Shown: positions 8,601 to 16,948, counted from the first letter of the stretch. The stretch is DNA of 64,000 bases from Microbacterium foliorum (GCF_003367705.1 NZ_CP031425.1:3100001-3164000), one strand, 5' to 3'. Translations and numbers: made by a program. The notes: generated by a model not told the origin, from the sequence alone.

Positions 8601-9341
8601 CTCGAGGATGCGGGTGAACACGGCGATCGTCAGATCGAGATCGCGGTACTCCTCCATGTCGAGGTTGATGAAGGTGCGGTCCGTGGCCGCCGTCGTGTAG
8701 AGCGGAAGAAGGCGCTCCACGACCGCGTCGACGACCTCGTCGAACGCCCACATCGAGATGTGGCTGATGATCGCCGAGACCTTGACCGAGACGTAGTCGA
8801 CATCGGGCCGACGGATCAGCTCGTGGATGCCGTCGAGCCGGCGCTGCGCCTCGGCCTCGCCCAGCACGGCCTCACCCAGCAGATTGAGGTTGAGTCTGGC
8901 GCCGGATTCGCGGATTCTCGCGATCGCGGGGCCGAGCTTCGCGGGGCGCGCATCGACGATGAGGTGCCCGACCATCTCGCGCAGCACCCGCCGCGCGATG
9001 GGGACGACCGGGGTCGGCAGCACCTGTGCGATCCCCCCGCCGAGCCGCACCGCGGAGCGCAGGTACCAGGGCAGGAACTCCGGCACGATCGGCGCGATCC
9101 GGTGCAGCTGGGAGGCCGCCGCGCTCAGGCTCTCCGGACGCATCACCCCGTCGACGAATCCCAGCGTGAACGGGAGCCCGTTGGCATCCTGCAGCACGCC
9201 CGCCAGACGCTCGGCGGCCGGGTCGACCTCGGCGGCGGCGGCTTCGACAGCCCAGCGGCGCGCGAGCGCGACGGCGCGGGCCTCGAGAGAGTCGGATGCG
9301 GGATCCGTTCCGGATTCCGTGGAGGGCATCGGGTCGGCCAT
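5637..9341 (-). CDS. putA: Bifunctional proline dehydrogenase / P5C dehydrogenase
   Basis: A 1234-residue PutA. The FAD-dependent proline dehydrogenase barrel spans about residues 45-490 (SVKVSAI, NLDMEEYRDL, RLVKGANLAMEN, GIAGHNLFG). The aldehyde dehydrogenase part spans about 560-1040 with Glu776 in LAETSGKN and catalytic Cys810 in GHAGQKCSA; the remaining 190 residues form the C-terminal domain. There is no N-terminal DNA-binding ribbon-helix-helix, so it is not a PutA repressor. The enzyme oxidises proline to P5C and on to glutamate, channelling the same intermediate made by RocD. Confidence 0.95.
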   Translation of the reverse strand: MADPMPSTESGTDPASDSLEARAVALARRWAVEAAAAEVDPAAERLAGVLQDANGLPFTLGFVDGVMRPESLSAAASQLHRIAPIVPEFLPWYLRSAVRLGGGIAQVLPTPVVPIARRVLREMVGHLIVDARPAKLGPAIARIRESGARLNLNLLGEAVLGEAEAQRRLDGIHELIRRPDVDYVSVKVSAIISHISMWAFDEVVDAVVERLLPLYTTAATDRTFINLDMEEYRDLDLTIAVFTRILEDPRLAGLEAGIVLQAYLPDALPALQQLTAWARERVEHGGAPIKVRLVKGANLAMENVEARMHGWTPATYDTKIDTDANYLRCLDWALQLEHIEAVHLGIAGHNLFGIAYAWLLAAERGLRDLTAVAEAGQPPIEFEMLLGMAQGQVQAVSREVGEVLLYVPVVKPDEFDVAISYLVRRLEENASTDNFLSAAFRLGEEETLFVRERDRFLDAVERSASPTLWEGARRTQDRLAPVHESMRPVPVAPAPEEGLTKAVLGISRGSAETTGPFLETAVYAPREVEEGTGGAPGFANTPDSDPSLPANREWARGIHARIAESPLGIATIEAARIDDPEVLERTISEVHDAGAQWGSRPATERAEVLLRAAAALEGRRGELIEVAASETGKVFAEADVEVSEAVDFARYYAAKARELDAVAGAAFEPARVTVVTPPWNFPLAIPAGGVLAALAAGSGVVFKPAPQSRRCAAVIAETLWEAGVPRDVLALVDIEEGELGRTLITHDAVDRVILTGSWETAALFRSWRPDLPLLAETSGKNAMIVTASADLDLAVSDLVRSAFGHAGQKCSAASLAILVGPVGRSQRFARQLADATRSLHVGWPSDPLAEVGPVIERPQGKLAWALTELEGDEKWLIEPAVSADDPSGRLWRPGIRVGVQPGSRFHLEEFFGPVLGVMHAPTLERAIELQNAVAYGLTAGLHTQDPEELALWLDRVQAGNLYVNRGITGAIVQRQPFGGWKRSSVGPGAKAGGPNYLIGLGSWRSSGSGPVSSTLHLRGLDSRITELIESAQPSLDYESFEWLRRSALSDALAWDREFGQVRDVSRLGVERNLFRYRPVPVSIRATADAGWQELLRVVIAAVRAGAAFVLSTPVGLPAEVRRALGDLGAVVYMESDDEWIARMRGRGADSDAASELLDADTRPGRVRLVGPRTSVAALHRALAEAVEGDPDLAVYDGEVTSAGRIELLPFVHEQAIAITAHRYGNPDDWSASVI

Positions 9342-9450
9342 GACCTCAGCCTAGGACTGCGATGCGCACGTTCCCGGGAACGACGGCACGTCGGATCGTC
9401 CCCGGGGTGGCCCAGGTCGTTCGGGGTGCTGTTCCGGGTGTCGTGCGGGA

Positions 9451-10275
9451 TCAGCGGGCGGCGATCATCTCGTCATACCCCTCGCGGAAGGTCGGGTAGT
9501 CGAGAGCGCCGAGGAACTCCTGCAGCAGGTGCCCGTCGAGCACGGTGCCGCCTCCCTCCTCGGGATCCGCGTGCGGCGGGGGCGCCACGCCGAGTCGCGC
9601 GGCGATGTGCGCGGCGACCTCGCCCAGCAGCACCGGCTCCCGGTCCACCGCGTGGATCAGCGGCGGTGCGGAATCCGCCCGCAGCACCGCCTCGAGCAGC
9701 CGCACGAGGTCGGTCTCGTGGATGCGGTTCGTCCGGCGCGTGTGATCCACGGGTGCCTGCTCGAGCACGCGGCGGATGAGGTAGTCGCGGCCGGGACCGT
9801 AGATGCCGGCGGGGCGGACGATGCGTGCGCCGAAGAGTTCGGTCGCCAGCAGCTCCCCCTCGACGAGGTCGCCGCCACGTTCGGTGGACACCTTCGGGGC
9901 GTCGCGCTCGGTCAGCGGTGTGCCACCGGGGCGGCCTTCGAACACCCGGGTCGACGAGACGAACACCACTCTGTCGGGCAGGGCGGGCAGCGCTCTGGCG
10001 AGGCCGCGCAGCGCGGGCGGATAGATCGACTCCCCCTCGGTGCTCGGCGGCAGCGTGATCACGACCGAGTCGAAGGCAGGCAGCGACTGCTCGAGCGGAT
10101 GCCGCAGATCGGCCTCGATCGTCGCGAAAGGCACCGCGCCCGCCTGGCGCCGCATGGCGGTGACCTCCGAGCCCTGCGCGATCAGCCGTTCGCCGAGTCG
10201 CACGCCGAGCTTGCCGCATCCGACCAGCAGCGTCGCGCCGGGCGTGCGCGTTCCGAGACCCCAGGGATCCGTCAC
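9451..10275 (-). CDS. NAD(P)-binding SDR, YeeZ-like sugar epimerase family
   Basis: A 274-residue atypical extended SDR. The N-terminal nucleotide-binding glycine motif is LLVGCGKLGVRLG, followed by VVITLPPS, FVSSTRVF and RPAGIYGPGRD, and the RTNRIHETDL stretch typical of YeeZ-like proteins. No full YxxxK catalytic pair is obvious, consistent with this group. Its substrate is unknown. The start is GTG at 10275 with GGAG eight bases upstream, four bases after the stop of the thioesterase gene, so the two form an operon. Confidence 0.82.
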   Translation of the reverse strand: MTDPWGLGTRTPGATLLVGCGKLGVRLGERLIAQGSEVTAMRRQAGAVPFATIEADLRHPLEQSLPAFDSVVITLPPSTEGESIYPPALRGLARALPALPDRVVFVSSTRVFEGRPGGTPLTERDAPKVSTERGGDLVEGELLATELFGARIVRPAGIYGPGRDYLIRRVLEQAPVDHTRRTNRIHETDLVRLLEAVLRADSAPPLIHAVDREPVLLGEVAAHIAARLGVAPPPHADPEEGGGTVLDGHLLQEFLGALDYPTFREGYDEMIAAR

Positions 10276-10279
10276 GGCG

Positions 10280-10840
10280 TCAGCTCCACACGCTCGGCGC
10301 CGGGGTGCGCACAGGCGGCAGCGCGGAGGCCGCCGCCCAGTCGTGCACCCACGGGTCGATCTCCGGCACGCCCTCGGGTCTGCCGACGGCGGCGAACAGC
10401 TCTTCGTTGCTGACCGTGCCGCCGGTGCGGCGCAGCATGCGCGACCGCACGATCACCCGTGCGTAGATCTCGCCGTCGACGACGGCCCTGTGCTCGAGGA
10501 ACACCGCCTTGTCGTCGTGCCCGACGAAGCGCGATTCCACATCGAACCGCTGCCACAGCTGCAGCGACTTGCGGAAGGTCACCGTCTCGCTCGACACGAC
10601 CGCGTACCAGCCGCGCTCGGTCATCGCGTCGAGCAGCCCCGTGCGGATGAGCAGATCCCAGCGTCCGAGGTCGAACAGCGAGAGGTACCGGCCGTTGTTC
10701 ATGTGCCGGAGGATGTCGATGTCGGTGGGGAGCGTCGTCAGCCGGATGCGTCCGACGGATGCGACGTCGAGCGTCTTCTCGCGACGCACGCGGCGGCGGG
10801 CACGGAGGATGACGAGGAGGGTGCGCCAGATCACGTTCAC
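10280..10840 (-). CDS. Acyl-CoA thioesterase-like hotdog protein
   Basis: About 186 residues with a hotdog (4HBT-like) fold signature: TTLPTDIDILRHMNNGRYLS, then VSSETVTFRKSL and LEHRAVVDGEIYARVIVRSR. DIxxHMNNGRY is the hallmark of this thioesterase group, which hydrolyses acyl-CoA or acyl-ACP. A short hydrophobic N-terminus (VIWRTLLVIL) may contact the membrane. I place the start at GTG 10840; a longer frame would run into the divergent acetyltransferase gene. No good ribosome site is visible, so the exact start is uncertain. Confidence 0.8.
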   Translation of the reverse strand: MNVIWRTLLVILRARRRVRREKTLDVASVGRIRLTTLPTDIDILRHMNNGRYLSLFDLGRWDLLIRTGLLDAMTERGWYAVVSSETVTFRKSLQLWQRFDVESRFVGHDDKAVFLEHRAVVDGEIYARVIVRSRMLRRTGGTVSNEELFAAVGRPEGVPEIDPWVHDWAAASALPPVRTPAPSVWS

Positions 10841-10958
10841 GAGGATCGATCGTAGCCATCGCGGAAGATATCGCGAACATCGTTGTGCGAATCCTCCACT
10901 GGCGGGATCGGCCTCCGCAAGGGTCCCCGCTCGATTTCCGGTTCCCCGGGGCCGCGCG

Positions 10959-10964
10959 TAGAGT
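10959..10964 (+). promoter_or_regulatory. -10 box of a leaderless promoter
   Basis: TAGAGT lies six bases before the acetyltransferase ATG at 10971, the spacing expected when transcription begins at the start codon itself. Confidence 0.5.
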
Positions 10965-10970
10965 CGCGCT

Positions 10971-11477
10971 ATGAGCGCCGAAGCCCAGCCTGAAGTCATC
11001 GTCCGTCCGGTCCGTGATGTGGATGCGGAGGCTCTGGGTCGCGTGCACGCGCAGTGCTGGCACGAGACCTACGACCACCTGATCAGCAAGGCCGCTCTCG
11101 AGAAGGTCTCGCCTCGTCGTATGGCGGAACTGTGGACGCACTGGGCGTCGCAGGGCCCCGAGTTCACGATGCGCGCCGCGCTCGTCGACGGCGAGATCGT
11201 CGGCTTCGTCGGCTCCGGCCCCGCCCGCGACAAGGATGCCCCCGCCTTCCGCGAGCTCTACTTCATCTACCTGCTCGACGCGTACCACTCCACCGGCATC
11301 GGACAGAAGCTGTTCGACGCCGCGGTCGAGAAGGACGAGTCGCTCTACCTCTGGGTCGCCGAGGACAACCCCCGCGCCCACCGCTTCTACACCCGCAACG
11401 GATTCACGCTCGACGGCGCCAGCCACACCGAGCCGTTCCTGGGCGAGACGCTGACCGAGGTGCGATTCACCCGCTGA
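10971..11477 (+). CDS. GNAT-family N-acetyltransferase
   Basis: A 168-residue GNAT protein. The acetyl-CoA binding region is seen in YLLDAYHSTGIGQKLFDAA (a Q/RxxGxG/A-like loop), followed by LWVAEDNPRAHRFYTRNGF, the conserved motif B of RimI-like enzymes. It transfers an acetyl group to an amine of unknown identity. It reads away from the thioesterase gene and probably has a leaderless transcript. A strong symmetrical hairpin follows 38 bases after the stop. Confidence 0.9.
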   Translation: MSAEAQPEVIVRPVRDVDAEALGRVHAQCWHETYDHLISKAALEKVSPRRMAELWTHWASQGPEFTMRAALVDGEIVGFVGSGPARDKDAPAFRELYFIYLLDAYHSTGIGQKLFDAAVEKDESLYLWVAEDNPRAHRFYTRNGFTLDGASHTEPFLGETLTEVRFTR

Positions 11478-11498
11478 CCGGCGCCTCGCGAACCGCGC

Positions 11499-11627
11499 GT
11501 TCACGACTCAGCATGGAACGGCCCCCGGATTCCGATCCGGGGGCCGTTCCGCGTCCCCGACAGTGTCGATGCTGAGTACGGAACGGGCGATGCTGAATAC
11601 GGAACGGTCGATGCTGAGTACGGAACG
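11499..11627. repeat. GTTCACGAYTCAGCA repeat family, locus 1
   Basis: GTTCACGACTCAGCA at 11499-11513 faces three inverted relatives, TGCTGAGTACGGAAC at 11570, 11591 and 11612, spaced exactly 21 bases. A hairpin (11515-11550) sits between the two arms. The element fills the space between the convergent acetyltransferase and cytochrome b genes. Two further members are at 16848-16933 and 31641-31746. Confidence 0.75.
11515..11550. terminator. Bidirectional hairpin terminator
   Basis: GGAACGGCCCCCGGAT, a TCCG loop and its exact reverse complement form a perfect 16-bp stem between convergent genes. The stem's strength and position favour termination in both directions. Confidence 0.75.
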
Positions 11628-11629
11628 GC

Positions 11630-13480
11630 TCAGCGACCCGACACGCTGCCGAACAGCTTGGCGATCGGGGCGATCACCAGCGGACGCGCCGCCGCCCAGC
11701 CGAGAGCGATGACCGCCATCGAGGCGACGAACACCCAGAATCCGGTCCAGCCGACGGCATCCGACGAGGCGTACATGTGGTTCAGGTTGCGCAGGAACCC
11801 GGTGAGGAACACGAGCGCCACGTGGCCGATGATGAACACCACGAAGTAGATCATCACCGGGAAGTGCAGGGCGCGGGCCCACTCGATCGGATACGCCTTC
11901 GACAGGCGCTCTGCGCGCTTCGGCCACATGCCCGACATGCGGAAGCCGGTGGCCGCGGCCAGCGGCGCGGCGATGAAGACCGTCACGAAGTACGCCAGCT
12001 GCTGCAGGCTGTTGTAGTTGACCCAGCCGTGCTCGGTCGGCCAGTCGAACGAGACGTACTGGAGCGCCGCCGACAGAGCGTTCGGCAGCACCTCCCAGCT
12101 CGTCGGCACGATGCGCACCCAGTGCCCGGTGACGAAGAGCAGCACGACGAAGACGGCGCCGTTCAGCAGCCACAGGATGTCGAGTGCCTGATGGAACCAG
12201 ATCGTCAGGCTGACCTTGCCCTTGGGGTTGTTGCGCGGGGTCCAGAACGCGGTCGGCCGCTTCTCGTTGCGGATGCGCAGACCCGACCGGATGATCAGCA
12301 CGATCAGGAAGGCATTGAAGAAGTGCGCCCAGTTGACCCAGGGCGCGAATCCCGGTTCGACCGCGATGGCCGGGGTGTACTCCCCCGGGAACGCGGCGAG
12401 GAAGTCCTGCATGAACGGGAAGCTGAGCAGTGCGCGCACGAAGGCGACGGCCGCGGCCGCCAGGATCCCGAGAGCCGCGGCCCCGAGCAGAACGGCGATC
12501 GCCTGGGTCCACGCGGGTCTCGGCCGGCCGGTCGTCGCCGTCGTGTCCGCCGTGATGTGTCGCGGGGCGCTGCCGTTCCAGACCGTGCGGGGGGCCGGCA
12601 GCGGCACCGACGGGTCGCCGAGAACGGACACGCGGGCCGGGGCGGCGGACACGGCGACGTCGACGTCACGGGAGGTCTCGACCTCTCGGGCCGTGTCCGC
12701 CGCGTCGTGGGCGGCGTCGGTGGTGAGAGAGGACGCAGCGGTCGCCGGCGCGGTCGTGTCCGTCGCGGACGCCGTCGTGGCCTGTGCCGTCGTGTCCTGT
12801 GCCGTCGTGTCCTGTGCCGTCGCGGCGATCGCCGGCACGATGCCGGCCGGAGGCCACGGCTCGCCGCCTGCGACGCGGGGCAAGCCTCGGCGGACCGACG
12901 ACGATGTCGTCGTCCGGCCTGCGTCGTCTCGTCGCTCCGCTCCACGCTCGGTGAAAGGGGACGCAGCCTCACGTGCGACCTCCGAGGAAACGCCCCCACG
13001 CTCGTTGAGCGAAGAGCCACCCCCACGCTCGTTGAGCGAAGAGCCACCCCCACGCTCGTTGAGCGAAGAGTCACCCCCACGCTCGTTGAGCGAAGACGGC
13101 GAAGCCGACTGAGACGAAACGCGCTCCGCACCGATGACCGCGATATCACCGGGAGGCCAGGCCTCGCCGCCGCGTACACGCGGAAGACCGCGTCGGAGCG
13201 ATGGGACCGTCGCGGCGGACGTTTCGTCTCGTCGCTCCGCTCCTCGCTCAACGACCGGGGAATCAACGACCGGGGAATCAACGACCGGAGACGAAACGAC
13301 CGGAGACGAAACGACCGGAGAGGAATCGACTGGAGACGCAGTCCCCTGCCCGTTGAGCGAAGACGGCGGAGCCGACGGAGACGAGACGCGCTCCCCCTCA
13401 TCGACAGCGATGTCGCCGGGGGGCCAGGGCTCCCCGCCGCGCACGCGCGGCAGGCCGCGCCTCAGCATCCGCGTCGCCAT
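11630..13480 (-). CDS. Membrane cytochrome b/b6-like protein with repeated N-terminal region
   Basis: A 616-residue protein. Residues from about 315 on hold several membrane helices with histidines placed for haem binding: [23 protein letters not shown] and [17 protein letters not shown], as in di-haem cytochrome b561/ferric-reductase-like proteins. The first 310 residues are cytosolic and odd: RRGLPRVxGGE.WPP occurs three times (residues 7, 96, 197), separated by SPVVD pentapeptides (about 53-77) and four SSLNERGG nonapeptides (129-163). The gene starts three bases after etfA ends, so it shares the ETF operon and may carry electrons between ETF and the membrane (inference). Confidence 0.82.
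   Translation of the reverse strand: MATRMLRRGLPRVRGGEPWPPGDIAVDEGERVSSPSAPPSSLNGQGTASPVDSSPVVSSPVVSSPVVDSPVVDSPVVERGAERRDETSAATVPSLRRGLPRVRGGEAWPPGDIAVIGAERVSSQSASPSSLNERGGDSSLNERGGGSSLNERGGGSSLNERGGVSSEVAREAASPFTERGAERRDDAGRTTTSSSVRRGLPRVAGGEPWPPAGIVPAIAATAQDTTAQDTTAQATTASATDTTAPATAASSLTTDAAHDAADTAREVETSRDVDVAVSAAPARVSVLGDPSVPLPAPRTVWNGSAPRHITADTTATTGRPRPAWTQAIAVLLGAAALGILAAAAVAFVRALLSFPFMQDFLAAFPGEYTPAIAVEPGFAPWVNWAHFFNAFLIVLIIRSGLRIRNEKRPTAFWTPRNNPKGKVSLTIWFHQALDILWLLNGAVFVVLLFVTGHWVRIVPTSWEVLPNALSAALQYVSFDWPTEHGWVNYNSLQQLAYFVTVFIAAPLAAATGFRMSGMWPKRAERLSKAYPIEWARALHFPVMIYFVVFIIGHVALVFLTGFLRNLNHMYASSDAVGWTGFWVFVASMAVIALGWAAARPLVIAPIAKLFGSVSGR
12926..13392. repeat. Intergenic-type repeat carried inside the cytochrome b gene
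   Basis: On the plus strand, CTCGTTGAGCGAAGA repeats at 13001, 13028, 13055 and 13082 (27-bp period), and TCAACGACCGG-type units repeat about six times with a 15-bp period at about 13240-13330. Inverted flanks (CGTCTCGTCGCTCCGCTC at about 12926 and 13226; GAGCGAAGACGG...GAGACGAAACGCGCTC at about 13088 and 13354) give two inverted modules. All periods are multiples of three, so the reading frame stays open. Confidence 0.75.
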
Positions 13481-13482
13481 GG

Positions 13483-14454
13483 CTACTTGTTCCGCGCCTC
13501 GAGTGCGGCGATCACCTTCGGGACGACGGTGAACAGATCGCCAACGATGCCGAAGTCCGCGACGTCGAAGATCGGCGCCTCCGCATCCTTGTTGATCGCC
13601 ACGATGTTCTTCGCGGTCTGCATACCCGCCCGGTGCTGGATCGCACCCGAGATGCCGAGCGCGACGTACAGCTGCGGCGACACCGAGACTCCGGTCTGGC
13701 CGACCTGATGCGACTGGGGGATGTAGCCGGCGTCGACCGCCGCACGGGAGGCGCCGACGGCGGCTCCCAGAGCATCGGCGAGCTCCTCGACCAGCACGAA
13801 CTTCTCTTTCGAGGCGAGTCCGCGTCCGCCCGAGACCACACGCGTCGCGCCCCGGAGCTCGGGTCGGGACGACGTCGCCTCGACGGCCTCGACCGCGCCG
13901 ACGGTCGCGCTCGGCGCACCGGATGCCTCGACCTCTAGCGTCTCGACGGTCGGCGAGGACACAGCCTCGGCGCGGGCCTCGACCGCACCCTGGCGCACCG
14001 TGATCACCGGCGCACCGAACGTGGGCGCCGAGTCGGTGAGGTACGCCCCGCCGTATACGGAGTGGTGGGCGAGCACCCCCTCCTCATCGCGCGAGATGCC
14101 GACCGCGTCGACCGAGAGCGCCAGACGTGCGCGCACGGCGAAACGTCCGGCGATGTCGCGACCGGCGATCGAGTTCGAGATCAGCACGGCGTCGGGATGC
14201 ACACGGGCGAACGCGGCCTGCAGCGCATCGACGACCGGCACCGTGAGGACGGTCGCATCGGCGTCGGCGGTCAGCACGACCGAGGCGCCGAGGGCGGCGA
14301 CCTTCGCGGCCGCCTCTGCGGATCCGCCGACCACGAGGGCGACGGGTGCTCCGACGGTCGAGGCGGCGCCGATCAGGGCCGCCGTGCTGCTCGCGGGGTC
14401 GCCGGCCGGGTCGAGGTCGACCACGACGAGGATGGGGTTCTCGGGATACGACAT
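13483..14454 (-). CDS. etfA: Electron transfer flavoprotein alpha subunit
   Basis: A 323-residue EtfA/FixB. The C-terminal FAD-binding half carries [30 protein letters not shown] and [15 protein letters not shown], which are near-invariant in the family. Together with EtfB it forms the heterodimer that accepts electrons from acyl-CoA dehydrogenases such as the one encoded at 18789-19970. It follows etfB by one base and precedes the cytochrome b gene by two, so the three are one operon. Confidence 0.95.
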   Translation of the reverse strand: MSYPENPILVVVDLDPAGDPASSTAALIGAASTVGAPVALVVGGSAEAAAKVAALGASVVLTADADATVLTVPVVDALQAAFARVHPDAVLISNSIAGRDIAGRFAVRARLALSVDAVGISRDEEGVLAHHSVYGGAYLTDSAPTFGAPVITVRQGAVEARAEAVSSPTVETLEVEASGAPSATVGAVEAVEATSSRPELRGATRVVSGGRGLASKEKFVLVEELADALGAAVGASRAAVDAGYIPQSHQVGQTGVSVSPQLYVALGISGAIQHRAGMQTAKNIVAINKDAEAPIFDVADFGIVGDLFTVVPKVIAALEARNK

Positions 14455-14455
14455 G

Positions 14456-15232
14456 TCACACCAGCCTGTTCTGCACGAGGTACTCGACGAGCTTGTCGGC
14501 GGCGTCGCCCTCGTCGACGATCTTGACGCCGGCCGCGCGCGGCGGCTTCTCGGCCACCGCGGTCATGATCGTGCGCGGAGCGGCGGCGGGATCCGCCGAG
14601 ACCCCGAGGTCGTCGAGGGTGAGCACCTCGAGCGGCTTCTTCTTCGCCGCCATGATGCCCTTGAAGTTCGGAAAGCGCGCGTCGGGCAGCGCCTCGGTGA
14701 TCGAGATCACAGCGGGCAGCGATGCGGAGATCGGCTGGCCGCCGGCATCCGCCCCTCGCACGCCCGTGACCGAGTCGCCCGTGATCTCGACGCTCGTGAG
14801 GGCCGTCGCCTGCGACCAGCCGAGATGCTCGGCGAGCATCGCCGCCATCACACCGCCCGAGCCGTCGGTCGAGAGGTTGCCGGTGATCACGAGGTCGGGC
14901 TCGGCACGGCGGATCGCGGCCGCCAGCGTCTCGGCGGTCAGGCCGAGATCGGCGCCGGCGAGCTGCTCGTCGGCGATGTGCACGGCGGAGCCGGCTCCGA
15001 TCGCGAGGGCCCGTCGCACCGACGCCGTCGACCCGGCGGGGGCCATCGCGAGCGCGACCACTTCGGTGCCCTCGTTCTTGTCGGCGTGGCTCAGCGCGAC
15101 CTCGAGCGCGCGCTCGGTGATCTCATCGAGCACCAGGTCACCGGCACCGCGGTCGGCGAGCCCGGTCTCGAGATCCAGCTTGCGATCGCCATAGGTGTCG
15201 GGCACCTCTTTGACCAGGACGAAGATCTTCAT
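14456..15232 (-). CDS. etfB: Electron transfer flavoprotein beta subunit
   Basis: A 258-residue EtfB/FixA, AMP-binding subunit of ETF. Typical stretches are [19 protein letters not shown] at the N-terminus, [28 protein letters not shown] and the C-terminal [19 protein letters not shown] precedes the ATG at a normal distance. It is the first gene of the etfB-etfA-cytochrome b operon. Confidence 0.95.
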   Translation of the reverse strand: MKIFVLVKEVPDTYGDRKLDLETGLADRGAGDLVLDEITERALEVALSHADKNEGTEVVALAMAPAGSTASVRRALAIGAGSAVHIADEQLAGADLGLTAETLAAAIRRAEPDLVITGNLSTDGSGGVMAAMLAEHLGWSQATALTSVEITGDSVTGVRGADAGGQPISASLPAVISITEALPDARFPNFKGIMAAKKKPLEVLTLDDLGVSADPAAAPRTIMTAVAEKPPRAAGVKIVDEGDAADKLVEYLVQNRLV

Positions 15233-15256
15233 CGATTGCTCCTCACGACTGCCTCG

Positions 15257-15262
15257 ATTCTA
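15257..15262 (-). promoter_or_regulatory. Probable -10 box for the etf operon
   Basis: On the minus strand TAGAAT lies 24 bases before the etfB start, a good actinobacterial -10 match with room for a short leader holding GAGGAG. No clear -35 was found. Confidence 0.4.
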
Positions 15263-15363
15263 GCCCCTTGATACTGAGTCCCAGCCGCCGAGCGACTGAG
15301 GTCCACGCGGTTCGCACAGCCCCGCATCCCCGGGGCGGCGAGCGGATGCCCTACCGTAGAACC

Positions 15364-15900
15364 GTGGTCCGACCCCGCCCCCTGCCCGTCGATCCGCTCG
15401 CCGAGGCGAAGCGGCAGTGGCTCGCGCACGGCTGGTCGGATGCCGCCGAGGGCATGACCGTCGTCACCTCGGTCATGCGCGCGCAGCAGTTGCTTCTCGC
15501 GCGGGTGGATGCGACGCTCAAGCCCTTCGCGCTGAGCTTCGCCCGCTACGAGATGCTGCGGCTGCTGGCGTTCAGCCGGTCGGGCCGTCTGCCTCTGTCG
15601 AGCGTCGTCGCCCGACTGCAGGTGCATGCGACGACCGTCACGAGCACCGCGGAACGACTGGTGCGCGACGGGCTCATCGTGCGCCAGCCCCACCCGCACG
15701 ATGGCCGAGCGGCGCTGCTCGCCCTGACCGAGGCGGGCCGCGAGCTCGTCGACCGCGCGACGAACGCCCTCAACAGCGATGTCTTCGCCGACCCCGGCAT
15801 GACCGGCGCGGATGCCGCCGAGCTCGTCGCGATCGTCGCGCGGATGCGCAAAGCGGCCGGCGACTTCACCGATCCCAGACCTCAACCGGATCCGCTCTGA
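15364..15900 (+). CDS. MarR-family transcriptional regulator
   Basis: About 178 residues from GTG 15364. The winged helix is seen in LSSVVARLQVHATTVTSTAERLVRDGLIVR and PHDGRAALLALTEAG. TACCGT at 15352-15357 is a likely -10 box six bases before the GTG, pointing to a leaderless message and to this start rather than an in-frame ATG at 15268. It is divergent from the etf operon, and precedes two small genes that it may regulate. Confidence 0.85.
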   Translation: MVRPRPLPVDPLAEAKRQWLAHGWSDAAEGMTVVTSVMRAQQLLLARVDATLKPFALSFARYEMLRLLAFSRSGRLPLSSVVARLQVHATTVTSTAERLVRDGLIVRQPHPHDGRAALLALTEAGRELVDRATNALNSDVFADPGMTGADAAELVAIVARMRKAAGDFTDPRPQPDPL

Positions 15901-15901
15901 C

Positions 15902-16390
15902 GTGGCCGAGTTCGTGCTCGAGCGCGTCATCGCGGCGCCGAGGCAGACGGTCTTCGCGCTCGCGCTCGACGCCGGACTGCACCTGCGGTCCATGGCCCGA
16001 TACGGCGAGACGATGATCGAGGCACCGGACGGCGGCGTGTTCACGGAGGGATCGACCGTGACCTGGCGGGCACGGCACTTCGGCATCCCGTTCCGACTGC
16101 GGACGATGGTGTACGACGTCGACGCCCCGAGCGGGTTCCGTGATCGACAGCTCTCGGGTCCGTTCGGGGCATTTCTGCACGTGCACTCTTTCGAGGAGCA
16201 TCCGGTCGGGACGATGCTGCGCGACACCGTGTCCTTCCGCTCGCCTCTCGGCCCGATCGGACGCCTCGTCGACCAGGTGTTCCTGCGCGAGTACATGCGC
16301 AGGCTGATCGAGGAGCGCAACGACCACCTGGCCGCCGAAGCCGAAGCCGAGGCCGAAGCCGAAGTGCACGGGCGTACACTGCCCGCATGA
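15902..16390 (+). CDS. SRPBCC (START-like) domain protein
   Basis: A 162-residue ligand-binding SRPBCC protein: VAEFVLERVIAAPRQTVFALALD at the start and LRDTVSFRSPLGPIGRLVDQVFL near the end, the latter typical of cyclase/dehydrase-like members. The GTG at 15902 lies directly after the MarR stop, so the genes are co-translated. The C-terminus is an Ala-Glu repeat (EAEAEAEAE). Its ligand is unknown; related proteins bind lipids or aromatic compounds. Confidence 0.8.
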   Translation: MAEFVLERVIAAPRQTVFALALDAGLHLRSMARYGETMIEAPDGGVFTEGSTVTWRARHFGIPFRLRTMVYDVDAPSGFRDRQLSGPFGAFLHVHSFEEHPVGTMLRDTVSFRSPLGPIGRLVDQVFLREYMRRLIEERNDHLAAEAEAEAEAEVHGRTLPA

Positions 16391-16830
16391 GCGAACTGCG
16401 CCTGCACGCGACCCTGGAAGGACGCGGCCCCGCCGCCGCGATCATCCTCTCCGACGAGCAGGTCGCCGAGTTCGGCGCCGGAAAGGCGTTCCCCGTCGTC
16501 GTCACGATCGGCGCCCATTCCGGCCGGCTGCGCCTCGCACGCATGGGCGGGCAGAACATGATCGGCTTCAGCAAGGCCGTGCGCGCCGAGTTCGGGGTCG
16601 AGATCGGCCAGGACGTCGATGCGGTCATCCGCGTGGATTCCGCCGAACGCGAGGTCGAGATCCCGCCTGCGCTCGCCGCCGCCCTCGACGCCGACGCCGC
16701 GCTGCGCACCGCGTTCGAGGCGCTGTCGTACTCCGTGCGCAAAGAGCATGCCCGCTCGGTCGCCGAGGCCAAGCAGGATGCGACCCGAGAGCGGCGCGTC
16801 GAGAAGATCGTCGACGCGCTGCGCGGCTGA
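16387..16830 (+). CDS. DUF1905 / YdeI-OmdA family protein
   Basis: A 147-residue protein with an N-terminal DUF1905 barrel (LHATLEGRGPAAAIILSDEQ) and the C-terminal helical YdeI/OmpD-associated motif (FEALSYSVRKEHARSVAEAKQ). It overlaps the previous gene by four bases (ATGA). Homologues are linked to antimicrobial peptide tolerance in enterics, but the role in actinobacteria is unknown. It is the last gene of a MarR-SRPBCC-DUF1905 operon. Confidence 0.85.
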   Translation: MSELRLHATLEGRGPAAAIILSDEQVAEFGAGKAFPVVVTIGAHSGRLRLARMGGQNMIGFSKAVRAEFGVEIGQDVDAVIRVDSAEREVEIPPALAAALDADAALRTAFEALSYSVRKEHARSVAEAKQDATRERRVEKIVDALRG

Positions 16831-16847
16831 GGTCTCGGGCGCCGACC

Positions 16848-16933
16848 GTTCACGATTCAGCATGAACGGGTGCGTCGAGTGCCGGATCGGTGTCGAAGCA
16901 GGCATTCCGCGGCTTCTGTGCTGAATCGTGAAC
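16848..16933. repeat. GTTCACGATTCAGCA repeat family, locus 2 (MITE-like)
   Basis: Perfect 15-bp inverted ends (16848-16862 and 16919-16933) bound an 86-bp element. It fills the gap between the convergent DUF1905 and enoyl-CoA hydratase genes and contains no open frame. No clear target-site duplication is seen. Confidence 0.8.
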
Positions 16934-16948
16934 CCCGACCGGGCGCGT

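Noticed and set aside
7104-9779. 891-codon plus-strand frame over putA
   Set aside because: Composition is Arg/His/Gly-rich shadow sequence; the PutA frame has both catalytic domains intact.
16848-16933. Insertion sequence
   Set aside because: Inverted ends are present but the element is only 86 bp and carries no transposase.
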